DNA of 52,900 bases from Nemertoderma westbladi (GCA_032718475.1 JAUCBJ010003269.1:1-52900); one strand, 5' to 3'; positions 21,004-33,375 are shown, numbered from the stretch's first letter. The notes: generated from the sequence alone by a model not told the origin. Numbers and translations are program-made.

Positions 21004-23959
21004 ATTAGTATCTGAATAGATTATAAGATTGGAATAAGCACTACAAAACTTAAAATTCTTCATATATAAGTTCCAATTGATAGCTGGGATATTAGTCGTT
21101 TCGATTAGAGCACGTACAATTAAAAGTAAAACATCGGTTAAACAAAGATAGGAGACGCATGTATTGGATTACATTCGTAAAACTGGTTGATATTAAAACA
21201 ATACTTACGTGTTGGTGTTTTAGTTACAAATTTTCAAATCAATCCAATATTAAATAAATATTATTACAACTATATAATTAAATATAGTATATACAAGAAT
21301 AATTAAGCCTACAAAATTACGTACCGTATATAATATGTAATGCAATAAACGTATTTATATAAAAGTAATAAATATGAGAAGTTAATTAAATTAAGAAGGA
21401 AATTAATTAATAATATGTTTTAAGAAATACGCCTATTGCCTATATATTTATATATTCTTGGATAAATTAATTATTATTCACCACAAAATATTGACCGGTA
21501 CGGGAAATCATTGAATAAAGTCACATCAAATAATGTTACAAATAATGGTTTGTATTTAAATTAGGAAAAATAACTCAAAAATAATATCTGACAAGAAATG
21601 AATGAAAAAGAAGGAAGAGCGAATGATCCAAGGCTTGATAATTATATCGACTAAGATTAGAACACCAATAGCAATGCAGTCTGCAGAATGCAGGGCTGCG
21701 ATATCATTCAATTAAGGCATGGGATAGGCAACAGATGCTACAGTTCCCGTTGGCTAAAGCTACAAGGAAAGCAACCACAAGGAGAACCAATTTATACACT
21801 CACAATAATTAACAAATTAATTCACGGCTGAAAAGTTAGACATGGGAGGAAAAAAGATCACAATAATAGCTAGTATAACCAAGCAGCCTATTATATCCGC
21901 CTGCAAGCTGGAACCTCCATAGTGAACAAATAAGCGGCCGAGTGCAACTAACATGGCGAAGGAAACATCCTACAGAGACGGAAAGTAGGTGCGGAATACA
22001 TTCACTGGCCTTTCATCCGTATTTACTGAACAGTACTGAAGGAATCAGATAAGTTGCACATATCTCCATATATGGAGCGAATGCGTGACGTAGGTAGGCC
22101 TAAGTCAAGACAAGGTAAGCCCACCCACTGAATACCAGTGCAGTGCAGCCACGAAATTATGAATGAAATTACCCCTATACTGTGTATTAGGGCTGGCTTA
22201 CCTTACCCCTTCCCGTGCGTAGGTAAGGAATCAAACGCCTTCCTGGTTGTTATGAAAGAATAGGTTTTTATTGATTGGTTGCTATGCTAGCCCTATAACC
22301 TACACCTCCACGCACACGTACACCTACTCAAAATTGTATGTCTTCAAACTGAATTAAAGCAGCGTGTGTGCGTGGGTGTAATCGCGGACATTTTCTATGA
22401 ATGAAATGAATGGCATAATAGGTTTAATTAATCCCGTCATACAACTGATTTCATAGAAGAAGCAAAGCAACAACCGGAATCAAATTACTTATAAAAGAAA
22501 AGCGCCTCTTGTGTACGACAGGTAAAATGACAAAATTGGAAAATTATTTATAGCTAAATGCAAGTAATTTAACCTGCATATTGAAATTTGTAATACTCAG
22601 TAAATCATTTATTATTGGAATAAGACGCCTGTAGGCACCGGTAATGTAAATGCCACTGCGTGTCCACAAATCAAAATAACCAGACGGTGTCGGTCAACCG
22701 GGGCGCGAAACTAGCAACGTAAAATAACAAATACCACTCGGTAACGTATCAATAAAACTCGGCCAAATAACATCCAGTTATTTTGATGTGAACCATTTTT
22801 TTTTCAAATAACATCCAGTTATATATTTTGATGTGAACATTTTTTGGCTATAAAAATAGTGAGGGGGGGGGGGGGGTGGGGGTTCTTCCGAGAAGTTAAA
22901 ATAAAAAATGTAAAACAATCACTGCATATGCAACCAATTTTTAATTTCTGACAATTGCGTGGTTAAAAAAAACGCCAAATAATAATATTTAATGAAATTA
23001 ATTACAAATGTAAAATATAATAATACAATTCTGAATCAGTTATCTCACAAAAACAACTAACAATCTAGTTACATCCATACTATCACAAATATGGTAGTGG
23101 TAGTCTATGCCAGAAGATAGTTCGTTCCCAGTCATCTAAATGCTTTAATTAATTATACTTCGGCTACAAACCTAGCCAAGAAGACTGACGGGGGGGCTCA
23201 CAAGATAACAAGGTCCGAATTATACAAGAACACTCGCTAAAACTAACATAATAAATCTATCGGAATAATGTATCAAATCAAAAAAACTTTTATACATCAA
23301 AGACAAATACAAGTTGACCTCAAGCAATTGGTAGATACGTTTGCATGACCGCAATGTAACTGTAATTCACATTGTGCAGGGTCTAGAGTTCAATGATTTA
23401 AGAGATAGTGATCTTATCGCGAGAATTTGTTAACAGGGGGTCACGGGCGGTTCACGGACTGTTGACCTGTAAGCGGGGCTGTTAGTCAGTGCAGGTCCGA
23501 TGTTATCCTATGTACGAAATTTAGAGTGTTGGATACACTGTGTTTATTACGCGCACGTATATACACACGACACTCACGCGCACAAGCTACAGGGGTCATT
23601 GATAGTCAATAGTTGAGTGAAATACAAGCACAACAAATTCAGTTTCAATAATCATCTACAAATAAGAAAATTGGTAAACGATATTGCAGAGTTGCAATAA
23701 AAATACTGTAAATAAAACGTAGCCTTCATTTATTAACAACACGGCAACTTGTGGTGGGTGTTCTGCTAAACACCTTGTAAAATATTTACACTTTCAATTA
23801 CACAACGTAATGCAGCATACTAATCTGGGCCAAAAGGAAATTAGTGGGTGGGGACTGGGGAGGGGGGTGTACAGGTGGATGGGCTATGGGCACGTGGGGA
23901 AGTCTAATTAGTGATAAGGACTCGCCTCACTACCTACATGGCTTTTTTTTACATGCATT
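21004..23959. other. Long stretch without a recognisable gene
   Basis: AT-rich non-coding sequence. It contains a 14-G run (22863-22876) and, just before it at about 22758-22845, two tandem copies of about 40 bp beginning AAATAACATCCAGTTAT and ending GATGTGAAC. No long open frames, splice-bounded exons or RNA genes are seen. Confidence 0.7.
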
Positions 23960-24343
23960 TAATTGAATTGTTTGGGTTAAGAGGTTGGGCGTTGCTTGGG
24001 ATACGATTGTATCGGATAGGAGGTTGGGCGTTTTGCGTTAGTTATTTACAATTATTATTTAACCATCCACCTAATAGTGTCATTAAACAGATTCTTCGCC
24101 AAGTACGTGGCTCGCCCCACACCTGAAACATTGAAACTAAATTCGCTTCTATTGGAACTAAATTCGCATCCATTGGAACTAAGTTCGCATCCATTGGAAC
24201 TAAATTCGTTTTAGTTTTTCTCTAGTTATTGGAACTAAGTTCGCCTAAATTGGAACTAAATTCGCCAAATTTGGAACTAAATTCGTTTCCATTGGAACTA
24301 AATTCGCATGAGGCTTAAATTGGAACTAAGTACGGAGAATCAT
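23960..24343 (+). repeat. Dispersed element copy 1, with a GGAACTAAATTCGC array
   Basis: The left part has AGGAGGTTGGGCGTT twice, then GTTAGTTATTTACAATTATT, AGTGTCATTAAACAGATTC and CGTGGCTCGCCCC. The right part (about 24127-24343) has about nine units of roughly 20 bp with the core GGAACTAA[A/G]TTCGC. The same ordered layout recurs at 31760-32205, so this is a mobile or duplicated unit about 385-450 bp long. The core holds the inverted repeat GAACT-A-AGTTC. Confidence 0.8.
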
Positions 24344-24605
24344 CCATCCCACACAGCTTCCCATCGCCCAACCCTTCCTTATCAAACAAAAGGCTTTCCT
24401 GTGTATTCTCGGAATGTTCACATATAAATATGGTATATACAATAACAAGATCGAAAGGCCTAGATGCGCTGGAAAAGGTCCGGTGACACAACAACTAGAT
24501 ACACTCTCAATGTCTTAAATTTTAAAAACAACCTTAAAGAGATCTTTGATCATTATTCCTTTCTTATAATGGTTCTAGCATTATACAAAACATAAATAAT
24601 GGGGA

Positions 24606-24623
24606 GGGGGGGGGGGGGGGGGG
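24606..24623. repeat. Run of 18 G
   Basis: Homopolymer run preceded by GGGGA. It is one of ten G or C runs of 14-30 bases in the window (18214, 22863, 24606, 30269, 31137, 33840, 45127, 45352, 51566, 52166). Confidence 0.95.
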
Positions 24624-25201
24624 CTTCACCTTCAACGCCATCAAAGTTAACATAAACAACAGTATATTTTATGACATAAATGCACCAAATAAACAGAGTT
24701 TCACATCCTTAAAACACTTACCAAACTTACGGACTAACAAATTTGCACGAGCGGGTATATAATCAATTAGTTTCAGTTTGTATTAAATTTATGTTTTTTA
24801 TCATCGTTATATGCATTGTAACTTAATGTCGTAATCAAATCATTATCTGTTGAACTACTTACACCTTAAAACATGATCAAACTTTCAATGCCATACAAAA
24901 AAATGTTACACTGCATTGTTAAATAAAGCACTTATTATGAATGAAATATAAACAATTAGCCTATTTAGTATTATAGTATTAAAAATATTCGAATTACGAT
25001 TTGCATGACTGCCAAGGTCAACCCGACTACTATACATTCAAACGTCTAGGCTACTCATACATATAAGACGTATAAGATATTAACATATATCATCGTACAA
25101 ATAGTGAAACGCCGCCTATATAGCCTATACAAGCTACAATTACAGGGATACTTAGCAACATTGTTGATTGTTTATATATGTGTATACATAGCACCTGAAC
25201 A

Positions 25202-25407
25202 AATCACTATCCACCATGTGCCATGACTGTCGCGAGATTATCCTCATCTTCAAGGACAGTGTCCTTTAAGAGGCGTCTCAAGAAAGTAATGGGCTGTCCA
25301 CCTTGCTTATTTTCTCTATGAGGCTGCCAAATCAGAATATTGTACACAGGTTGGTCGGTCCTGTACGTTATTTTATAACATCCACCACAATACTCAATAG
25401 TATGCAT
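25202..25407 (-). pseudogene. LINE ORF C-terminal fragment
   Basis: The minus-strand frame of 66 codons contains DQPVYNILIWQPH, QGGQPITFLRRLLKDT and LEDEDNLATVM. This resembles the segment after the reverse transcriptase of many non-LTR elements, where a W-x-P-H-x-x-x-x-x-G-G-x-P block is followed by a D-T-G/V-L-E-D-E-D/E stretch. A decayed relative lies at about 26195-26310. The fragment has no RT core and is surrounded by repeats, so it is a 5'-truncated relic. Family assignment is from memory of the pattern. Confidence 0.5.
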
Positions 25408-25519
25408 TCAATTTTGTACCGGTACATAATAATCAGTTTATCGGTTTATAGGCTAATACTTCGTATATTAATTCTGACTGTACTGCTGTATGCCAGTATG
25501 TAGTTGAAATGTCCGGAGC

Positions 25520-25695
25520 GCGAGCTCTGTTCCTAAAATGTGAATTTTGTTCCAATTCACAGAGAACTTTGTTCTTATTTTAGCGAATTTTGTTCCTATG
25601 AAATTGAAATAGTCTGCCTGTCTCGCAAATCTATTGCAAACTTGGTTCCTATGACTGCGAATTTTGTTCCTATGACATCGAATTTTGTTCCACTC
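25520..25695 (-). repeat. GGAACAAAATTCGC-type array, minus orientation
   Basis: Several spaced copies of CGAATTTTGTTCC and relatives, the complement of the GGAACAAAGTTCGC core found at 26785-27290. Spacing is irregular, about 20-45 bp. Confidence 0.65.
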
Positions 25696-25880
25696 ACAAT
25701 TACAGTAGGCCTACTACTACTACAGTAGATAGACCTACGGTTGATGAATTACAACACGCATTCTGAAATTAACTTTAATGCCGTCAACTTTCTCACGATT
25801 TCATTAGTAGCAAGTTGACGATTGTTTAGGTTAACACAATCTCATGAGAATATAAAAGCTCAGTCAGACAATTAATTAAC

Positions 25881-25946
25881 GTTGCTCCTCAACTGGGTAA
25901 CGTGGCTCCTCAACTGGGTAACGTGGCTCCTCAACTGGGTAACGTT
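25881..25946. repeat. Three tandem copies of a 22-bp unit
   Basis: GCTCCTCAACTGGGTAACGT repeats three times. It is a small local tandem duplication with no coding role visible. Confidence 0.9.
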
Positions 25947-26082
25947 TATACAACTCCCCATGGGCAACTAATATATTAATTTCGACATTAAATATTACAG
26001 CGTAATAGTATACTTATCTTCATAGGATGATGCATTTATATAGGATACCGGAAATATAGATCTTATGTCACTGCTTGACATT

Positions 26083-26105
26083 ACTACTACTACTACTACT
26101 ACTAC
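26083..26105. repeat. (TAC)n microsatellite
   Basis: About seven uninterrupted triplets of ACT/TAC. Confidence 0.9.
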
Positions 26106-26194
26106 CACGATCGGCATGATGCATTGTAGCTGGATTATAGGCCTATATAATAGGCCTATAGTGCCGTCCCCGTTATGTCAACAAAATTGCGCCG

Positions 26195-26310
26195 CCACAA
26201 CTCCCTACCACCCATGACATTTGCTAGATCATCCGCATCTTCAACCTTGCTTATTCGCTCCATGAGACCGCTAAAGCACAAGATTATGCACTGGCTGGTC
26301 CTCACGGCGA
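26195..26310 (-). pseudogene. Decayed second copy of the LINE C-terminal fragment
   Basis: Minus-strand translation with several stops still shows DQPVHNLVL and a VEDADDLANVM-like stretch, in the same order as the better-preserved fragment at 25202-25407. It is a diverged copy of the same retroelement tail. Confidence 0.45.
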
Positions 26311-26784
26311 AAGCAATGTCCTGCAAAGCGGAGGCGGTTCTTATATAATGCTTGACATTACACTAACCGACTGAATACAGATAGAACAATAATTAATGAT
26401 ATAATTAATGTACATAACTCTAATTCTGTAATTGACAATAAATAGGCCTTGTGAAATGTTTTTCAGCTGCTGGGCTGTCAATGTGCAGTTGTAGGTATTC
26501 ATTTCGCGTTCCATAATTTTGATAATATGCTAATAATTCGAATATCGCACATCGAATCGTTCCCAACTTTTTTATTCAACAACTAGATAGGGCCTAATAA
26601 TTTATAAATAGTTGCGTTTACAATTCTCCAATACATGCAAGTGGTTTGAAGCCATTTGGCGCATCCATCGCGTTTTTGCCGACCTCACCTTTAGACAAAA
26701 ACTACCCAGTCTAAGGACAGGTTCGTTATAACTTAGTAATAAATCATCCAATATTGAATACACAAACTGAAAGTAACTTGCAGA

Positions 26785-27290
26785 GATTGGATTGGAACAA
26801 AGTTTGCAATAGGCCTATATACAGATATAATAGGAAAAAAGTTCGCATTGATAGGAACAAAGTTCGCAATAATTGGGACAAAATGATACTTGAAAATTCG
26901 AAAGGAACATAGTTCGCAAGTAGAGGAACAAAGTTCGCTCAGTCGCTATCCGTTGGAACAAAATTTGCAAAAATACAATAGGCAGATAGCTGTAGGAACA
27001 AAATTCGCAAAATATCAATAGGAACAAAATTTGCGCCCCGAAATGTCAAAGGATATTTTTAAAACGTCATTTTCGTTGATTGGTGATTGGAACAAAGTTC
27101 GCATCCTATTGGAACAAAGCACGCATTTTTTGGAAACAAGTTCGCAATTTTTGGAACAAAGTTCGCGTCTGCAATTCATTGAGACAAACAGAAAAAAGTT
27201 CGATCTACGGTATTGGAATAAAGTTCGCACTTCGCAGTTGAACAACTGTCATCTGGTCATTAGAGCTATTCGGAACAAAGTTCGCGTAAC
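26785..27290 (+). repeat. GGAACAAAGTTCGC array
   Basis: About 16 irregularly spaced copies of GGAACAAA[G/A]TTCGC. The core is the inverted repeat GAAC-AAA-GTTC. It is related to, but distinct from, the GGAACTAA[A/G]TTCGC arrays at 24127, 31180 and 31950, which have T in place of the first central A. Confidence 0.8.
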
Positions 27291-27774
27291 CGTGTACTTA
27301 CAGACTTATACCAGACAGCCAGATAATTATATGATTAGGCCTATAGCAGTATAGGCTACTGCTATACAGCTATAGGCCTAGTTAATACTGTAATACGAAT
27401 TACGAAATGCTGCTGTGCTGACTGGCTGAGGTACCGGCAGACCTGTACCGATTCTACTGAACAACCAAGAACTACCGGTACTACCCAACTACAGAACTAG
27501 AACCAGATACAAGGCAGCAAGGTACCGGTACCTTTCCTTTACTGAACTGAACTGACCGGATCGAGTAGGCCTATGGCAGTATGAACAATCAGACAATGTT
27601 ATATAAGAAAAAAAATGGCCAGTCTGCCAACTGCCAGTACTGAAATGACATAGTCAGCTGGATGGAGGATGATCTGATGTAGCTGTATCAGTGTAGCAGT
27701 AGTGACTCTCTGACTCTGTCCTGCTGTCAGTGAGTGACATCCAGGTTGGAATTTATGTAGAGTTTGCTCAACAT

Positions 27775-27890
27775 GTGTGGCGCGGATTAAGGATCCTGGC
27801 GCGTAGTGACAGGGGCGTGTGGCGCGGATTAAGGATCCTGGCACGTAGTGACAGGGGCGTGTGGCGCGCATTGAGGGTCCTGGCGCGAAT
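27775..27890. repeat. GC-rich tandem repeat of about 42 bp, nearly three copies
   Basis: GTGTGGCGCGGATTAAGGAT followed by CCTGGCGCGTAGTGACAGGGGC repeats, with minor changes in the third copy. GGCGCG words recur again near 28,595-28,660 and 30,070-30,210. Confidence 0.9.
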
Positions 27891-28015
27891 ATGGATGTAG
27901 GGTCAGGTTGGGACAGTAGGAGGTAGCATAGCAGTGCACTAGCAACACATCCCACTCTACAGCTCTATCTGTCTATTTGAAATTATTCCATAGGTTTAAA
28001 AAGATTGAAAAATGT

Positions 28016-28484
28016 CCGCTCGCTTCGCTCGCTGTATACTGTATGCTGTAAATCTACTCTTTAGTCTGTTAGTACTGTCTGGCTGTGGACAAATGGAAAC
28101 GGACAGGTTGAGCATGACCATTAAAAACATTACTTATTGTTTCAAAAGTTTTTCAATTGTCAGGTTCTTCAAACCAATAAAACCATGAAAGCCTGCATGA
28201 TTCAGCAGAATTTCCGTGCTCGCTACGCTCGCAATTTACCGGTAATGACATCTGCATTTCTGCATTGGAAAACAGTCGGTTTGCCTACTTTAAATGCTGA
28301 AATGTTAAAATTGTCGTGCTCGCTACGCTCGCATCTTGATCACATTTGCATTTAAAAACAGTCAGTTGACGTTGACCTACTCTACTACTACTACAACTAC
28401 AGCACTATCTGACTATTACCAGATTACTGTCAGACTGTATTTATGTTAACATAATTGGAAAATTTCCTTGCTCGCTGCGCTCGC
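28016..28484 (+). repeat. Four spaced copies of GCTCGCTNCGCTCGC
   Basis: The 15-bp word occurs at about 28018, 28218, 28318 and 28470, each time next to AAAATTT- or AATT-rich sequence (for example AATTTCCGTGCTCGCTACGC). Spacing is 100-200 bp, so this is not a simple tandem array. Confidence 0.75.
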
Positions 28485-29447
28485 ATTTTAATGTCTGAAT
28501 GTTAACATACTGTAGGGCTACAGGAATTATAAACTGATGAATTATTACAATTAAGCAATTACTGCAAAATTTCATAGTCAATTGTTGGCTTGGCGCGCAT
28601 TAGGATATCATGGCTGGCGCGATTTTCGTTTAACCAGAACGCGTGTGGCGCGCTTTTTGTCAGTATTCCATATAGGAGTGACATAGGTGATAGGCCTACC
28701 GCTGTACCGGTCACGCGGTCAGCCGGTAGGATATTGGCGATCCTGCGTGCAGGCGTGTAGTTGTTAGGGACTAGACATACCTGTCAGCCTGTTGCGGTTA
28801 CCGGCTGACCGGTCTGCCAGTAGACAGGTAAACGATCGACGAATGACATACCGATAGCGCGATAGCCTTGTCCTTTCAGGCTTCTTGCATCTTCCTCAGT
28901 TGGTAGTTCAGTACTTCCAGACTTCAGTTGTTGGAACGACACACAAACCACAGACACAAGTTTCAACGAATACCGGTCGGCCGGTAGGCCTATTGCAGTA
29001 TTGGAATATTACTGCAATGTACTGCATGACAGTGTACTGTACTGTACTACAGTACTACTGTACTACCACTACTGCTGTACTGCTGTACTGGTAACTCAGT
29101 CAGTCAGTAGTCAGGTAGTCAGTACTGAAGCACGACAGTAGGATATTAAGGTAAATCTTTTCGACCTACGCGTAGGCATAAGCGTAGTTCGAAACATTGG
29201 GTCATATATCACCAGTTTCAGAACTACGCGTCACCATCTGTAACATAATAATCTGTATCGTTGTTGTAAGATAAGTCAGGGGAAGGGAAATACAACTCAA
29301 CCACTAGACAAAGCGCCTCTCTTTACTACGTTCAGCTATCCCAGGAGGTTGATTGACAGACACTTCTAAGCTTTGATATTTAGCCGCACTAGGTAGACTC
29401 ACATTAGGCAAATTCCAAGTGATTTCCTAAAGGTTATTTATTTCCTA

Positions 29448-29906
29448 TTAGGTTTCTATTAGGATCCTATTAGGATCCAATAGGACGTTATTTGAAAGCG
29501 TTACTGTAACATATTTCGCAGTAATATTATTTGAAATATCTGGTGTGTTTTCTATTTGAGTGGTAGCAATAGCGTTCAATTCACTCGCTAAGACATACGG
29601 CGATGGGCATCTACTTTTCGACTCTTGGAGGGAATCTCCTATTATCTCCAAAGCCGAGGGGGTTAAAACATGACGTTTACGTTTCTCTCCACTCCCACTA
29701 GCTTCTGTGGTGATAGAACCGCCTGACTTCCTTCCTTCATCCTTTTTATCTTGTACGTTATCAAGAATCGCTGCTCCCTTCGATCCATGTCATCATTGCT
29801 CTTTATAAACACTACAGTCTTTATAATTTCCTCATTATTGTTACGGTAAGAACGTCGCACCACCTGATATCCGTTGACTTCCTTAACTGGTTCAACTCAG
29901 TAAAAT
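29448..29906 (-). pseudogene. Decayed coding remnant of unknown family
   Basis: On the minus strand, a TTTTGTTTCAG acceptor-like site is followed by VEPVKEVNGYQVVRRSYR and NDDMDRREQRFL in one frame. After a shift near 29760 the next frame reads DKKDEGRKSGG, then GEKRKRHVLTPSALEIIGDS and ends in LLDPNRILIET before a stop. The amino-acid make-up is protein-like: a charged, basic KRKR patch and a Ser/Gly linker. One missing base would explain the frame change. I do not recognise the family. It lies just inside the left end of the candidate element at 29150-33582 and may be transposon-encoded. Confidence 0.4.
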
Positions 29907-30074
29907 CTGAAACAAAAAAATTTCATAACAATAACAATAAATATAAAACTGAAAAATCTGTAATCTACATACAGTACATAGTGTGGAGTACTGTAGTTAC
30001 TGTATTTATAGTTTCTGTTACTGTAGTTACTGTTACTGTTTATCCATTATCCAATAGTCAGGATGTGTATTATC

Positions 30075-30101
30075 GCGCCACTGGCGCAGTGCCAGTGGCG
30101 C
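30075..30101. repeat. Perfect GC-rich hairpin (11-bp stem, 5-nt loop)
   Basis: GCGCCACTGGC, GCAGT, GCCAGTGGCGC: the arms are exact reverse complements. A second GGCGCGGCGCC-type patch follows at about 30202. Confidence 0.85.
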
Positions 30102-30268
30102 CTGCCGCCCGATGCATTTTGACTTACATGCAGGTTTTTCTCTGGCGCACCTCAATTTATAGAGTTTAAAGTGTTAGCGCAGCGCTTTTTCAATATTACC
30201 TGGCGCGGCGCCATTTTCATAATGTGTCTAGATCACTATCCACAGCACTTTTTGTAAGGATTCCACTA

Positions 30269-30291
30269 GGGGGGGGGGGGGGGGGGGGGGG
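30269..30291. repeat. Run of 23 G
   Basis: A G run followed by T and seven more G, then AAAGCCCCCACCCACCCC, which can pair back with the G run. Confidence 0.95.
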
Positions 30292-31179
30292 TGGGGGGGT
30301 CAAAGCCCCCACCCACCCCAACAATGATAGCACCCAGACGGCTATAATTGATACACTGTACCTAAATCCAATATCCTTTGTGTCTTGTGTGGATATGAAC
30401 GCAGAAGGGTAGCGTTCTATTTGTCGAGGGAGATCACCAACATTGTCCCAGTGCTTCAGAAGCAGGCTCAGTAGATCACTCGTTTTATACAGTCCCTATC
30501 TCATTCTAGATACCGTTTCTCAAACTGGGTACCTTTTCTCTTACCTCACTCTTACTAACTCAAACCTGTCTGGTTTACTCAAACCCAACTCAAACTCGCA
30601 TTACCACCCACTGTGCACTGTGTAGCATTCATACAGCAAGCTGTCTGTGTTTAATGGCCCACTCGCTTCTGTTATACTCTGCCTACGGGTTTGATAATCT
30701 CCTGCTGTTATAACATTCCCTAAACTTGATTTGTTTGTGTGTAATTAACTCCAGTAGACAGTGAGAATTAAGTTGCAGACTCGGTGACTCAATTTATTTT
30801 TAAATTTCAGAATAAAAAAAATTATATGCTAAATTATTAAACTGAAGATTTATTAATTTTTTATTACATTTATTAAGTATGTCTGACTCATAACATATTA
30901 ACATTATTTTACATTAATATATAACCATATAATATAACCAACCAATTTTATAAATTTATTTTAATGTCGCGTATATTTCGCTAATGTTTCTAATGTTTAA
31001 CTTTAATGTTTTACTAATGTTTAATTCTCTATTACATCGTCAACACAATTATTCGCAATACATCCGGGTGTGGGTATACCGGGCAAAGGGGCCAGATGAA
31101 ACCTCTGTAATTATAGACAGGGCATATTTATGGGACGGGGGGGGGGGGGGGGGGTGGGGGTGTTGCGAGGTCCCGGTAG

Positions 31180-31492
31180 CACGAACTTAGTTCCAATCGC
31201 ACATTCTCAAAGGCGAACTTAGTTCCAATTGAAACGGATTTAATTCCAAAATAAATTTTACAAAGCGAACTGAGTTCCAATCGAGGCGAACTTAGTTTCA
31301 ATCCCAGAATATCAAAACGAACTTAGTTCCAATGGATGCGAATTTAGTTCCAATGCATGCGAATTTAGTTCCAATGGAAGCGAATTTAGTTCCAATGGAA
31401 GCGAATTTAGTTCCAATGCATGCGAATTTAGTTCCAATGGAAGCGAATTTAGTTCCAATGGGTACGAACTTAGTTTCAAAGTTTCAATCGTG
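31180..31492 (-). repeat. GGAACTAAGTTCGC array, minus orientation
   Basis: About 13 units of GCGAACTTAGTTCC or GCGAATTTAGTTCC spaced 20-21 bp, bordered on the right by AGCCACGTAGT. With the plus-oriented copy at 31925-32205 it forms a large imperfect inverted repeat around a centre of about 430 bp. A run of 18 G (31137-31154) lies at its left edge. Confidence 0.85.
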
Positions 31493-31759
31493 GGGATAGC
31501 CACGTAGTAGGCGAAGCCTATTGCGTATTGTCAATATTTGGGGTGGGTCAGGGTCAACAATAATTGTAAATAATTGTAAAACCATTCCGTCATTTTTAAA
31601 AAAACGAATTATTATTAAATGTATAATTACACATTTTGAATTATATATTAATCACGAGTGTACTGATACTGACTGACTGAGTCTGTAGTATTATATACTC
31701 AAGTCGTGCACATTGTGCCATTTATCACACCAAATACAATATTTACTAGTTGTTTCGGT

Positions 31760-32205
31760 TTAGGTGGATGGGCGTTGTTTGGGTTAGGAGGTTGGGCGTA
31801 GTTTGGGTTATGAGCTTGGGCGTTGTTTGGGATAAGATTGTTTTCGTTAGGAGATTGGGCGTTTTGGGTTAGTTATTTACAATTATTGTTTAACCAGCCT
31901 CTTAATAGTGTCATTAAACAGATTCTTCGCTAACTACGTGGCTCGCCCCTTTGGAACTAAATTCGCTTCCATTGGAACTAAGTTCGCATCCATTGGAACT
32001 AAGTTCGCATCCATTGGAACTAAGTTCGCATCCATTGGAACTAAGTTCGCATCCATTGGAACTAAATTCGCATCCATTGGAACTAAATTCGTTTTAGTTT
32101 TTCTCCAGTTATTGGAACTAAGTTCGCCTAAATTGGAACTAAATTCGTTTCCATTGGAACTAAATTCGCATGAGGCTTAAATTGGAACTAAGTACGGTGA
32201 ATCCG
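31760..32205 (+). repeat. Dispersed element copy 2, with a GGAACTAAGTTCGC array
   Basis: It shares the ordered left part of the 23960-24343 copy: AGGAGGTTGGGCGT, GTTAGTTATTTACAATTATT, AGTGTCATTAAACAGATTC, ACGTGGCTCGCCCC. About ten GGAACTAA[A/G]TTCGC units follow, ending with GCATGAGGCTTAAATTGG in both copies. Confidence 0.82.
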
Positions 32206-33360
32206 AGGTCCCATATGCACTAATAATTCTTATTTAACCATTCGATTTTTAAACTGATATGTCTTGTAAGGCACCAATTGACATCAAACAGACAGACAAC
32301 AGAGCACCAATTTCCCACAACAATATTCCCAGAATTAAAACTTTCTCTACAAACAGACCGAGCCAGTGTGGTTTAGTTAACAACATACATTTAGCAGTTT
32401 AGTAGAGCCCACAAAGGAACTGCGTGATTGACATGTCTTTTATGAGACACACGCAAGCCGGCCTGCCCAGCTTATGTAATTCAACCCATTAACTCAAGAG
32501 CCCAAGCAACAGACAGAGGCCCCTTCCCCATCCCCATGTGGTGCCTCACTCAACCTGAGTAATTATCCATCCCGTACAGGAAGAGTAATGCTGAGTATGG
32601 CACAGTTGGAAGTCAACCTAACTCAAACCATGGCGCCAGACTCTAGTTTGAGTTAGATTGAGCTGGCTGCATCTTTCTGATTTCTCAACTCTTACCCCCA
32701 GACCCCAGTCTTACCTACTGAAATTCTCCGTTGACTATCATTAGTAAAAGGTTTGAGAAATGATACCCAGTTTGAGAAATAATATTCAGAATGAGATAGG
32801 GACTGTATGGCCTGAAATCCTCGAAATCCGGTATCTCGTATACAAAGTACAAGTAATAATTAGGCCTAGTTTGTAAACAATGAAGCCTACAGTACTCCAG
32901 TATTACTGCAGTTTGAGTTTGACTCTGTACAAATAGTAATAATTAAGATACATTTGTTTTGCTACGATAAAGAAGATACCAAGGAGGGTCACTAACCAAC
33001 AAAATGTTACCTAACTATTAATCGATACTAACTTTTTCCGAAATTCGGCCGGCCTTGATCGTCCTGCTCCGTCGATCCCATTTATTAAACAGTATATCCC
33101 AAACTATAGGCCTACAATTGTTATAAAGATTTACGGTTCCAGTTTACCCAAAGCAGCCAAGGGAGTGTAGAAGAATAAACTGAATAGCGAATACCGAGGC
33201 AGTATAGCGTACCGCTAACTAGCCTACTGTTGTTTCAGTTTGTCGGCTGATGAATGGACAAACTGACATACCGGCTTTAGGCCTACTGTACCTAACAACT
33301 CATACTTTCATATTCCATACCGGGTCTGAAATGAAAAATCATTGTTATCAGGACTGCTAC
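32206..33360. other. No gene seen
   Basis: AT-rich repeat-poor sequence inside the candidate 4.4-kb element. Near 32,640-32,660 and 32,750-32,800 are GAGATAGGGACTGTATGG and TTTGAGAAA words that echo, in inverse orientation, CAGTCCCTATCTCATTCTAG at about 30,488. This points to another old inverted copy. Confidence 0.5.
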
Positions 33361-33375
33361 GCGTAGCACCTACGC

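Noticed and set aside
27599-27955. 118-codon minus-strand frame with a hydrophobic start
   Set aside because: A large part is the 42-bp tandem repeat (SLIRATRPCHY repeated). No homology or splice context is seen.
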